The notes under the pieces: model-generated
What the model was told of the DNA's origin: nothing
Seen by the model: the letters and a program-made list of their open reading frames with translations, nothing else
The model's database searches: none
In this document: positions 31,391-41,378 of the stretch, piece after piece
Layout: the number at the start of each line of letters is the position of its first letter
Numbering within the stretch: the stretch's first letter is position 1
Position numbers and translations under genes: made by a program
Assembly (NCBI GenBank): GCA_023334545.1
Contig: JAADVB010000048.1
Coordinates: forward strand, 29,397-93,396
Direction: 5' to 3'
Source of the DNA: Salisapilia sapeloensis
Lineage: Eukaryota; Oomycota; Peronosporomycetes; Peronosporales; Salisapiliaceae
Length of the DNA: 64,000 nt

Positions 31391-32486
31391 TTATGCTTTA
31401 CCCAATACGAGGGCTAGCAAAGCCATACGAGTGTACATGCCGTTCTCCATCTGACGAAAGTAGGCAGCACGAGGGTCGGCATCCACCTCCTTTGCGATCT
31501 CATTCACACGAGGGAGAGGATGGAGGATGACCATGGACTCTTTCGCATTCACGATCGTCTCCGGCGTGATGCAGAAACTGTCCTTGACTACGTCGTACTC
31601 GGCCGTCGACTCGAAACGCTCCTTTTGGATGCGAGTGACGTACAAGACGTCACTGTCGTTCACGACAGACTCCAAGTCGGACGTTTCGTACTGCTTGATG
31701 CCTCGTGCGTTGAGTTCATCGACAATGTACGAAGGCATCTTCAGACTTTCAGGAGCAACGTAGTTGATGGTGACGCCGAAGAGAGCCAAGAGACGCGCGA
31801 GCGAGTGCACCGTTCGGCCGTTCTTTAGATCGCCGACCATCGTTACGACTTTACCTTGCAGCGTGTCCAGGTCTCCCACTTCACTGTGGATAGTGTAGAG
31901 GTCCAAGAGCGCTTGCGTCGGGTGCTCACCCACACCGTCGCCAGCATTGAGCACAGGAATGTCCGTCGCCTCGGCAGCTTCAGCAGCGCTGCCTTTAACC
32001 GGATGACGCAGGACGATGGCGTCCGAGTAGCACTGCATGCATCGCATGGTGTCGCTCAAACTCTCCCCTTTCTGCGTACTGGAAGAGCTTTCGTTGACGC
32101 TGACGACGAGCCCTCCGAGACGGAGCATGGCTGCCTGGAAGGAGCAGCTCGTGCGAGTCGACGGCTCATAAAAGACACTTGCGAGTAGCTATCATGATGT
32201 TGTTATTCAACGTCTGAAGACGCATATGGTGTCTTTTAGTGATATTACTTTGCCCTGAAGTAAATCAGAAGCGCCTTGGCTTTTCACCATGGCTTTCATT
32301 TCATCCGCGACATGCACCACGCGTCTACAAATTGTGATCGTTTGAAGGTTATAAAGCGAGTTACGAGATGCAATTTCGTTTGCGACATCGGACGTACTTG
32401 GCACTATCCATGCCGAACTGTTCAATGGAGAGGATGTTCTCCCCAAGCCAACTCCCGGCCGTCGTCTTCGCATCCAATGAAGCCAT
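31391..32486 (-). CDS. Aspartate carbamoyltransferase
   Basis: CDS complement(join(31391..32188, 32249..32324, 32398..32486)), 320 aa; introns 60 and 73 nt. Catalyses carbamoyl phosphate + aspartate to carbamoyl aspartate, the committed step of pyrimidine synthesis. Carbamoyl-phosphate site [16 protein letters not shown] (intact only once exons 2 and 3 are joined), [14 protein letters not shown], the [13 protein letters not shown] loop and HPLPR are present. Length is that of a free bacterial/plant catalytic chain, not the CAD fusion of animals and fungi. No plastid or mitochondrial presequence is visible (starts [11 protein letters not shown]), so it is probably cytosolic. Without the exon joins the gene appears to lack its N-terminal quarter. 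Confidence 0.95.
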
Positions 32487-33494
32487 CTCGTGGTATTTTT
32501 GTTTGTGTCGATCCTGTAAGATTTACCGTTGCAATCGATAGGAATTAGCTTTAAAAAGCGGAAAATTAGCATAAAAGGCAGCGAGATTGTCAAGTGGTAG
32601 GGTCTGCGCTCTATGTGTATCAGATCGAGATCGGGTGTAGTAGGCTATGATATGTCGCTTCCTGGCGCAGTACCCTCGCAGCGTGTTTACAAGAGGGATT
32701 GTGTTGAAAATGGGATCGCCACGTAAGCTTCAAGGATCGGGATAAGATATCGATTCTTTCTACGTAGACGCTTGCTAGAGAGCATGCATACCGACACTCC
32801 AAGGGTGTATACCACACTTGTCAATCTATTGAAGCAGCTGATGCATTTCGCGAGCTCTTCGACGCATCAATCCGAGCTTTTTGATGGCTGGCAAGTCTGA
32901 CGATCCACCCTTTGCACCGTGAAGTTGTAGCCATCAGCTAGACGTGCCCCATCCATGAGATTCATGCCACGCGATGCGCACGCCCGTGGATTCCGCCTCT
33001 AGAGGATTTTAGGAAGAAACTTGGAAAATATATTGACCGTCGACCTCGAGTGAACCTCGAGCAAAAGATTTCAGCAGGATTTCCATCCCTCCTTACTATG
33101 TGTACAGTCACGTAAGCTATACATCCTTCGTTGTACTTGGTTTTTGACTTGCATATGGATACATGTACACCCACTGCGAAAAACCTCACGGTGTCAAGGT
33201 TATTTGTCTCCCGCCTTTTCTCTCGGTTTTAGTATCGAGCGGTTCGAGCCAAACGAAAGGCAAAGCGCGGCGACAATCGGCCCTCCAACCTCCAGACTTG
33301 CCCACGCTTCCGTTCGTCGCACGATCCTGCAGTGAACCCACGACGTGACACTCGGTTCTTACTGTCTTCGCTTTCGACCTTCTCTATCTCGACGCCTTCG
33401 TTTCCACGGCCTGTGTTCCAGCAATCGAGTCAGATCATCTGAACGTGTGTTTTTCGTTTTCAAATAAACATCGCCAAAGAAAAGAAAGAAAACG
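32487..33494. other. divergent spacer, no gene seen
   Basis: About 1 kb between ATCase (minus) and the KIX gene (plus). A short stretch near 32585-32640 resembles tRNA A and B boxes, but the arms do not pair. Bases 33180-33490 lead into the KIX gene and are less AT-rich. Nothing else is supportable. Confidence 0.6.
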
Positions 33495-35532
33495 ATGGAC
33501 TCGAATGCCCTCTTTGGCTTTGAGATTGGCAATGGGGATTCACTAGATCTAAATTCACTCGGGCTCTTCGGGAACGCCGAGTCCTCCCCGAACAACGGCG
33601 GCGCGTCCTCCGGAGGACAGGGGGCGAACGCCAATGCCATGCCACTCGATATTGGCGGCGACTCGTTCAACATCTTCTCTGGCCAGAACGAAGAGTTTAC
33701 GTTCGGAGACTCCCCCAACACCAAGACCGATGACGCCAAGCAAGACGATCTACAAAAATACTTGGAGGATGACTCCAAGAGTAAACACGATGCCGCCAAA
33801 TCTGAGGCGCCGAATGCCACCAACGACAATTCGGCCAAAGCTGAAGCATCGGCATCGAATGCCAAGCAAAGTAGCAACTCGGGTATGAATAAACCACCTA
33901 CGTCGGCACCAACACCGACGTCCAATAGTCAGTCGCAACAGCCGAACGCGCGAGCACCGACGCCTACGTCCTCGAACGCATCGTCCGCTCGACCGTCCAT
34001 CTCGACGTCTGCAGCAAACGCATCCACTCGTCCGAGTCAGTCGCAGCAGCCTTCCCAGCGAGCGCAGCAAGAAGCCATGCAACAGCAACAGCAACAGCGG
34101 TATCGGAATATGAATCAACAGCGTCAATCGTACCCGATGAACGTGCCGCAAGGGCAGGCTCAAATGTCCATGGGGATGCCGAATGGGCAGTTCATGCCGC
34201 AGCAAGGTCAGTTCCGACCGCAGTCTTCGTATGAAGAGGAGCTGATGCGTGTCAAGGCCATGGTCCAGCACCACCCGGAGCTCATTCCCCCGCCGATGGA
34301 AGTGCTGCAGATCAGTATGAACTTTGGCGGCGTCCAGCCCAATGCGCAGTACATGCAGCGAGGGCAGATGATGCCGCAAGGGTATCCTCCGAACTACCGC
34401 GGTCCGAATGGATCGATGATGATGCCGCAGAACCCACAAGCTTCTGCTCAAATGCGGTCGATGCAGAATCGGACACCGAGTGGGCAGAGCCAGACGAGTC
34501 AGTCTGGTCGCACGACGTGGCAGTCGGAGAACGATTTGCCACTGCGACGGAAGATGATCGGACGAATGTACGTTTCGTATGCTTGTCTACTCCTATTTGA
34601 CAACAGTATTAATGCGTTTGTGTAGTGTCACGTTGTTGCAACAACGAAAACCGGACGCACCGCAAGAGTGGATCCGAAGGCTGCCGGACATGGCGAGACG
34701 ACTAGAAGATTCCTTATACCGGACGGCGAAAAATCGGGAAGAGTACGGGGACTTCTCATCGCTCAAGACTCGTCTGCAGCATCTAGCTGTGACCATGGGT
34801 GCGCGTGCGAATCACAAGACGAGTGCCGCACCTGTGTCTCGACCCCAAGGCACGCCGCAGCCGAATGCCAGTGCGATGATGGGCGGCATGCCTCCCAACA
34901 TGGGCATGGGCCATCCGCAGATGCCCAACGGCATGTCGCCACAGATGGGAGCTCCGTACGGCAATCGCATGACCCCGCAGATGATGCAGATGATGCAAAA
35001 TCCGCAGATGCGACAACAGCTCAGTCCGGAGCAGATGCAGCAGATGCAGCGAAGGCATGCACAGCAACAGATGCAGATACGACAGGGGCAACAGATGCAG
35101 CAGCAGCAACAACAGCAACAACAACAGCAGCAGCAGCAGCGCAATAGCATGCAGCGATCACAGCAGCGACCTCCATCCAGCCAGCCGCAAGCATCGAACA
35201 CTCAGCGGAACTCGGTGGGGAGCGACCTTGGCGCGGACACGAACAACTTTCTCAACCTGGACCTCTTCGGTGGGGATGACCTGAACGTGGATCCGCACAC
35301 GTCTTTTTTAAACGACATCGGGTCGTCCAACCCGTCTCAAACGTCTGGGAATAAGCGATCCATGCCGGACAGCGGGCAGCAAGGCAACGATATGAAGCGG
35401 TCGAAGAACGACTCGAACGACGGCGGTCGAGGCCAGCAGGCGTCTCCGATGGCGCCGAACCAGCAAGGTTCTGTCCAGAAGGCATCTCCGACAAACGATA
35501 ACTCCAAGTCGGCGCCAGTGAATGCCAAGTAG
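33495..35532 (+). CDS. Gln-rich transcription coactivator with KIX domain
   Basis: CDS join(33495..34567, 34626..35532), 659 aa; intron 58 nt, lying inside the KIX domain. The KIX-like three-helix domain spans about 348-415: LPLRRKMIGRIVTLLQQRKP then WIRRLPDMARRLEDSLY and AKNREEYGDF, aligning with CBP/p300 KIX (R..MENLV.YAKKVE..MY..A.SRDEYY). It is embedded in long Gln, Asn, Met, Pro-rich disorder including a pure Gln run. Short acidic-hydrophobic motifs near both ends (SLDLNSLGLFG; NNFLNLDLFGGDDLNV) resemble activation motifs. No acetyltransferase, bromodomain or zinc finger is present, so this is not a full CBP; it could instead be a MED15-like subunit. Expected in the nucleus. Confidence 0.78.
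35098..35139 (+). repeat. CAG/CAA microsatellite encoding polyglutamine
   Basis: Fourteen consecutive CAR codons (CAG and CAA mixed) giving a Gln run at about residue 516 of the KIX protein. Interrupting CAA codons suggest it is more stable than a pure CAG tract. Likely length-polymorphic between isolates. Confidence 0.9.
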
Positions 35533-35749
35533 ACACACGCCTTGTGCTCATGGAGAGGACGTTGGAAAGTGTCCTCGTATTAGGAGTCTTACTTTTTTCA
35601 CTTTCGGTGTTGAATATTCCGGGTGCATCTTGGTGCCGTTTTGGATATTTTTACGCAAGTTGTTCCTTTGCTTTGACGTTTAGATGATGATACGACTTGA
35701 ATAGCATGACGAGAGGTATTTGATGGATCAAAACGTTGCTTTCGTTGTA

Positions 35750-36974
35750 TTAAACTAGTGTATCCTCGACTTCTCTTGTCGCTTGTTCGAAGGATGACAG
35801 GTCAATGGATTCTTCCGAATGAGCAGAGTCATCGTGAGCTATCGGTTGCAACGCAGCTTCTCGACGAGTGCGCTCGAGAGCTCGTAGGACAGATCGACCG
35901 AGACTAGCTTTGTAGGTTAGAATCTAGTTTGGAAAGTTATGAGAGTACGAGTACCTTCGAGCGGACGGATCGTCTGCCATGTGCGCGTTTAGTAGCATCC
36001 TTCGTCGATACGCGGTGATTAATACGGGAAACGAGTTGGATAAGTCGCCCAACTTGCCTGCTTGCAAGTCGTCAAACAGCTTCACAACAGGATTCGCATT
36101 ATCATCTTCGCTGTGTGAGGTTTCCGGTCGGTTTCCACCTTGACTACTTGGACGTTCAGGTATCCGAGGTGGCTGAGGTCGATGCTGATGATGGGAAGCT
36201 GGTCGCTTCAAGTGCTTTGGCGCATGCAGCGGTGAGCGTGCTGCGGTATTTAGCTGTGACTTGCGCTGCAGAGGATTCTTACGGGAATCCATCAAGCTAA
36301 TAAATTCATTAAATGTGACTTCGCCGGTGCCATCTCTATCGACTGCAGCAATTAACGTACGGACATCATCTCGACAACGAGCGAGACCGACGGACACGAG
36401 TGGGTCTTCTAACTCATCTAGTCCGACTTCACCCGACCCATCCGTGTCGAGAGAGTCAAACCAGCGGCGAAGTATCGTCATCTTGGTTCGAGCTTCCTTG
36501 AATGATGTGGGCTTGCCATGCTTCCCAAGCCATCGATGCTCGAACCATTTCTGATCCTCGACATTCGTTTGGCCTCGAATCTCATCCTCTTCTGTGTCCG
36601 GATCCTCGCCCTCGGTATCACTTTCCACATCCCACGATGATGTCGCGACAAAAGTACCAGACCTCCTTGGTCGCTGCTGTGGTATTATGGATGACTTTGG
36701 TGGTGTCGTCAATGAATCCTGTCGTAGTCGAGTACAAATGCGCGGCGAGATCTATCGTCACTTTATACGTCAAGTCAAGTAGTTGAATGTAGACATCAAA
36801 ACGTACGATTCGGGAATTTGGAAGAGAGCTCGTATTCTGCTTTGAACGTGGTGAAAGCCACGGCGGTCGATGCTGTATTACACTCCTACCTTCAGCTATA
36901 GACGCCCTAGTGTCAATTTTTGCCGGAACCATATTATGGCTCCGGGGAGACCGTGGTGAAGGTGTGGTAAACAT
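35750..36974 (-). CDS. EF-hand calcium-binding protein
   Basis: CDS complement(join(35750..35903, 35955..36751, 36807..36974)), 372 aa; introns 51 and 55 nt. Two canonical EF-hands lie mid-protein (about 145-215): loops DTDGSGEVGLDE and DRDGTGEVTFNE, each with Asp/Asp/Ser-Thr/Glu ligands at positions 1, 3, 5 and 12. The N-terminal ~55 residues are basic and Ser/Pro-rich, followed by an acidic stretch; a His/Pro-rich linker (HHQHRPQPP) follows the EF-hands and a helical C-terminus ends in EDTLV. No kinase or membrane domain. Function unknown beyond calcium sensing. The last exon is not obvious by ORF search: skipping it would end the protein in an intron-encoded tail. Confidence 0.8.
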
Positions 36975-37112
36975 GTACTTGCTAGAGCTGTAAACGCACG
37001 TCTGAGCTCTTCCTCTTACCGCAATTGACTAGTGTAGCAATCATCCCTCACTTCCTTAGGCAAACAAGACAAATCAAATCTATTTATAAATGGTACATTC
37101 CATTTATTATCT

Positions 37113-39134
37113 TCATTCCTCTTTCTCGTCGTCATCCCTCTTCTGCTTGTTCCGCTGTTTGGTCTGTTGAATCTTATGTCGCTTCTTTAAATCATACCCG
37201 GATACAGTGCTGATGCGATGGCGTTGTGGTGGTGCCTTCAACAACTTCTTTCGTTTCTCTCCACTCCGTTTCTTGATCCGAAGCATCCAATCTGGAACGT
37301 CACAACCAGATTGCTTCATCACATTCGCAATCGATCGCAAGTACACCATATCCTCTTCCGTGAAGAATGTCACCGCTTTACCCGTTCGTCCACCTCGACC
37401 TGTTCGACCGATGCGATGGATGTAGCTCACTGCACTCTGAGGAAAGTCATAGTTGATGACCATGTTCACCGCTCGAAAGTCCATACCACGACTCATTAAG
37501 TCAGTACAAATGAGCAGCCAAACTTCTCCCACTCGGAACTTGCGGATCGTGTCGTCTCGCTGTTCTTTGCTCCGATCGGCATGCACCACACCAACACGCA
37601 GTCCGTCATAGATCAGTTCCTGATACAACTGTTTCGCTCGGTCTTTATCTTGGACAAAGAGCAAGCACGGTACCTGCAGTCCTTCCTGAGCTAGCTGTCT
37701 CATGGCGACTAGTTTACCTTCTTCCTTTCCGACGAATAGGAGCTTTTGATCGATAGATGCAGCTCCAGCGTTCTTCTGTCCAATCACGACCTTAATCGGA
37801 TCTCGTAGGACCGATTGAGCCATTTCCTCTACGCCTTCTGGCATCGTTGCACTGAACAAGACGCGCTGGACACTCTTGTTCGTGCAGGCAGCAAGGACTG
37901 TGTCAATCTGCTCCACGAAACCCATCTCGAACAACCGATCGGCCTCATCAAGACACACAATCTCGACACTAGCTAACGATAAAGAAGTGGACTCTAGTAG
38001 ATGCACAAGACGCAGTGGAGTAGCAATGAGAACATCGTGGGAAACCACTTGGTCACTGCTGACTTGTGACGCCAAAGTCGATGAGGTCGCTTTCGACAGT
38101 AGCAGCAAATGGAAGCGACGGCCGGCAGACAGTCGCTTGAATTCGCCATGGATCTGGACTGCGAGCTCTCGCGTCGGGACCATGACGATGCTACGAATAC
38201 CCTGAGGCTTTTCGTCGACGGAGCCAAGGTGGGCGAGCATAGGAATGGCGAATGCAGCTGTCTTACCAGAGCCTGTGGGGGCAACAGCTACTAGGTCTTG
38301 ATGCTGTAGCATGACAGGGATTGCCTGCATCTGCACTGGCGTCGGTTCCTTGTATTCGGACGCTTCGATATTCTTTAGCAGTACGGATTTCATATTTTTA
38401 TAACGCTTCGGAGGAAGCTGCATAGATGAAAAGTCTGCGATAGGCGCAGGAACGTGCGTGTTGTACACTCGAATGCCCATTTGCTTTCGAAAGGTAGCGA
38501 CAGCCTCCTTCTCATTGACTGCCGAATCATCCTCCTGCTTAGCTGTGTCATTCGGTACGGACGAGTCATCTTTTTGGAATAGATGAACATCGTCTTCGTT
38601 GTCGGAATCGTTCTCCTTGGGTTCCTCCATGCTGGAATTGGAGACTTCACTTGTAATCGATTCACTTCGTGTTTTCTTTTTCCCCTTCTTGCTTTTCGTT
38701 TTCTTTTTCCCAGACTTGTCTGCTTTCTCTCCTTCCTTCGATGCAAGCGATTTGGACGCTAGCTGTCGCTCCTCCTCCTCTAATCTTGCCTCCTCTTCAG
38801 CACCTGCACTAAGCTTTCTACGACGTCGTGGGCCACTGCCTTCATGTTTCTTTTTCTTCGGCTTTTTCTCATCCTTGCTCTCCTTTTCATTTCCAGCCCA
38901 GTGGGGAATATGCTCCTCACTCATCGTCCTTTTCCGCTTCCGCTCATGTTTTTCAGGCTTGGATGCAGCAGCATTAAAACCAAAGAAGTCTAGTGGATCA
39001 TGCTTCGACGTTGCAGCTGATGTATTGGCAGTACGACCACCATTTCCTTGCTTAAAGACGCTGACATCCTTTTGAAAACGCTTTTTATCGAATTTCGCAC
39101 CCTGTGTAAGTGCTCCAAAGAATGAACTGGACAT
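37113..39134 (-). CDS. ROK1: DEAD-box RNA helicase ROK1/DDX52
   Basis: 673 aa, no intron. The N-terminus FFGALTQGAKFDKKRF and LDFFGF are hallmarks of ROK1/DDX52. A ~150-residue Lys/Glu-rich stretch precedes the core: EPTPVQMQAIP (Q motif), TGSGKT 287-292, PTRELAVQ, DEAD 396-399, SAT, ICTDLMSRGMDF, HRIGRTGRGGRTG. The C-terminus is a basic Lys/Arg/Gln run. ROK1 acts in early 18S rRNA processing in the nucleolus with snR30/U17 and Rrp5. This is the third ribosome-assembly helicase in the window. Start at the only ATG before the conserved N-terminus; the EF-hand gene lies 138 bp downstream in the same direction. Confidence 0.93.
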   Translation of the reverse strand: MSSSFFGALTQGAKFDKKRFQKDVSVFKQGNGGRTANTSAATSKHDPLDFFGFNAAASKPEKHERKRKRTMSEEHIPHWAGNEKESKDEKKPKKKKHEGSGPRRRRKLSAGAEEEARLEEEERQLASKSLASKEGEKADKSGKKKTKSKKGKKKTRSESITSEVSNSSMEEPKENDSDNEDDVHLFQKDDSSVPNDTAKQEDDSAVNEKEAVATFRKQMGIRVYNTHVPAPIADFSSMQLPPKRYKNMKSVLLKNIEASEYKEPTPVQMQAIPVMLQHQDLVAVAPTGSGKTAAFAIPMLAHLGSVDEKPQGIRSIVMVPTRELAVQIHGEFKRLSAGRRFHLLLLSKATSSTLASQVSSDQVVSHDVLIATPLRLVHLLESTSLSLASVEIVCLDEADRLFEMGFVEQIDTVLAACTNKSVQRVLFSATMPEGVEEMAQSVLRDPIKVVIGQKNAGAASIDQKLLFVGKEEGKLVAMRQLAQEGLQVPCLLFVQDKDRAKQLYQELIYDGLRVGVVHADRSKEQRDDTIRKFRVGEVWLLICTDLMSRGMDFRAVNMVINYDFPQSAVSYIHRIGRTGRGGRTGKAVTFFTEEDMVYLRSIANVMKQSGCDVPDWMLRIKKRSGEKRKKLLKAPPQRHRISTVSGYDLKKRHKIQQTKQRNKQKRDDDEKEE

Positions 39135-39301
39135 GCTGAGGTAAAATTAAGGATATGGGTCACTTGTAATGTAGTTAAACGGTTTAAAGACAAGTCAAGA
39201 AGTCGAATAGACGGAGGAAGAGGTCCAATTCGTCCTGATGCTACTTGTTGTTTTTGTTGGTTGCTAAAATGTGTGGCAATTCATAGAGGCTATGTAGGTT
39301 A

Positions 39302-40985
39302 CTATATCGTTTCTTGATCTACCAGCAAGCGCAGGATTTCCGCTTCTGAATATTCTTTTCCAAGTAGTCGCTTCTCGATTCGTGTCTTGACTTGATCATG
39401 CTTGAAAGTCCAATGTCAGTATATGTTATAGTATAGTAAATACGGATGAGTACCGTTGCCATTGTACGAAGAACTGCTGCTGCTGCTTTCTGAATGGATG
39501 ACTCTGAATGGCACAGGAAGTTGATGATGGTATCAAGCATACCTAGCGTCTGAATAACTTCATTGCTTCCTTCCAAAGATGTGCAAATGTCGGTGAGAGC
39601 TTTTAGTGCTTTGATCGTCTGATCACCATCTTTGCATAAGATAGGGTAAATCCCTGGAGCACACTTAACTCCAAGAACTCGTACAAGCACATGTCTATCA
39701 TGCACCAGTGCACTTGTAAATGCGTCGATACCTCCTGGGGCTTCACAAGCCGAGTTGATTGCAATACTAGCATTTTCCTGCACTGCTGAGTTGTCATAAA
39801 ACATGCATCTAGCTAATGGTGGTGCACCAGAGTTAACTATACGCGGCTTTGCGGATTCGGATGTAGAAAGGTTCATCACCGCTCCGGTAGTCCGACGTAG
39901 CAAGTCGCTTTGTATCCCGTTATCACACTTCACTTTGCCATCTAGTAACTTGGAGATCAATCGAAGACAGATTTCGACACCTTGAAAATAGATTATTTCT
40001 CCTTTTCCTTGGTTATAGATAGCAGCGTTGCCGATGATTTTGATTGCATTCAAAAGTATATCGACTGGGTACAAGACGGGTTTCTGGAGTATCGCCAATA
40101 AAGGCTGGACGACTGGAAGTTTCTCACACATTTGCGCTCCTTCCCGCTTCCTCGTCGTGTTCGCGACAACCTCGAGTACTATTCTCAACTGGTCGCTAGA
40201 GTCGGAACGGGAACCTACATCTTCTGTAATCATAGACGCGAGCTTCTCTAGAGTCCCATGTTGGAGACCAAGAAGGACGGCACCGTCATCTGGGATAATT
40301 AGGTTTTGAAAGATCATGCACGCGGCGATGACAACTTCTTCGTTCTCATCAGAAAGCAATTTTGTTGCTGACTCGATGATTGCTTCCTTCCTCGAGGCTG
40401 TGCTCGTCTCCTACTGGACATTAGTTTCAGGTTTTTGTGATGAAAACAGTTGAGCATACGGGCTCTGCAAGTACGAGAGACGATAAAACCATCGCAGCTC
40501 GGTACCGAATAGCAGGTGATATCGATTCCGTAAGATGAATGCATGATGAAAGAATGCTTCGCTGAATAGCAGTAAACTTCATCTCCTATCATACGATAAC
40601 GTTTTTACATGTGTATCTATTATCAAGTGGAAATAGGCACTACCTGAATGTTTAAGAACTCATACACGTCAATCAAAGCCTGAACTCGGTCATCTTCGCA
40701 GACTTCAAACATTGCTAGAAGCTCTGCATACTTTTCTAGAGCTCTCGAACCGAAAGCTCGTGAAGACTGAAAAGGTAATATTCATTAGATCGAGTCTTCA
40801 TATCTATCAAGTAGATTGGAACGAAAAGACATGGACACCTCTTCTGGATTGTACGAGTCTTTAAATGACGGGTCCGTGTAAGGATGGCGATCGCAAAGGT
40901 GGTCACTATGAACGTCAATAAAGCATGATATGACTGTATTCATCACTTAAACGATCCACTCGTCAACCTACCTGACTCGATGCAT
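39302..40985 (-). CDS. armadillo-repeat protein, RSPH14/RTDR1-like (flagellar)
   Basis: Six exons: complement(join(39302..39400, 39454..40410, 40461..40585, 40644..40766, 40839..40905, 40972..40985)) with exon 4 ending at 40460 rather than 40461 for phase; 461 aa. Exon 1 is only 14 nt. Introns are 49-72 nt. The joined N-terminus (HPYTDPSFK, AFGSRALEKYAELL, DDRVQALIDVYEFL) aligns with the start of RSPH14 (P-x-x-DP-x-KT-x-x-AYG-x-x-AL). Continuous armadillo/HEAT-like helical repeats follow. RSPH14 is a radial-spoke-associated protein of motile flagella, which would fit zoospores. The protein is longer than animal RSPH14 (about 348 aa), so another armadillo family cannot be excluded. Confidence 0.65.
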
Positions 40986-41378
40986 GGCGAATGTCTGGGC
41001 TTGGACGCAGAAGAACAAGAAAACAAACAAGCGAATTGATGAAAGCATATAAATAGCATTTAATCTTATCTAGGATCTCTCAGAAATGCTCCTTCGTCAA
41101 AAGGAGTTGTAAAACGTCTTTCGATCACAGAGCTACCAACATCGCTGCTGGCAACATATTCAGTCCGCCCGACGCAATAGATATCTTCATCGAGAGTGCA
41201 TAGCAATCTATCTACAGCCTGCATCAACATGAGTACCGAAAGGCACTCTTTGTCTTGACAAGCAAATCCGATTATGATGATCTCTTCGTTGGCTCAGAAT
41301 CATTTCTATCTAATTGGTTGAAAATACATGTATCTTTAACAGATGCGATCTACATTTCAGCACAACTTCAAGAACCAG
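40986..41378. other. spacer, nothing recognised
   Basis: Upstream region of the armadillo gene and 3' flank of the next minus-strand gene. Short ORFs only; no conserved element identified. Confidence 0.6.

Noticed and set aside
32578-32660. tRNA-like sequence (CAAGTGGTAGGG, then GATCGAGATCGG)
   Set aside because: Box-like words are present, but no acceptor stem pairs and the anticodon and T arms do not form.
33750-34451. 233-codon minus-strand His/Arg/Leu ORF
   Set aside because: Antisense of the Gln-rich KIX gene; composition is that of complemented CAG/CAA and GAC codons.
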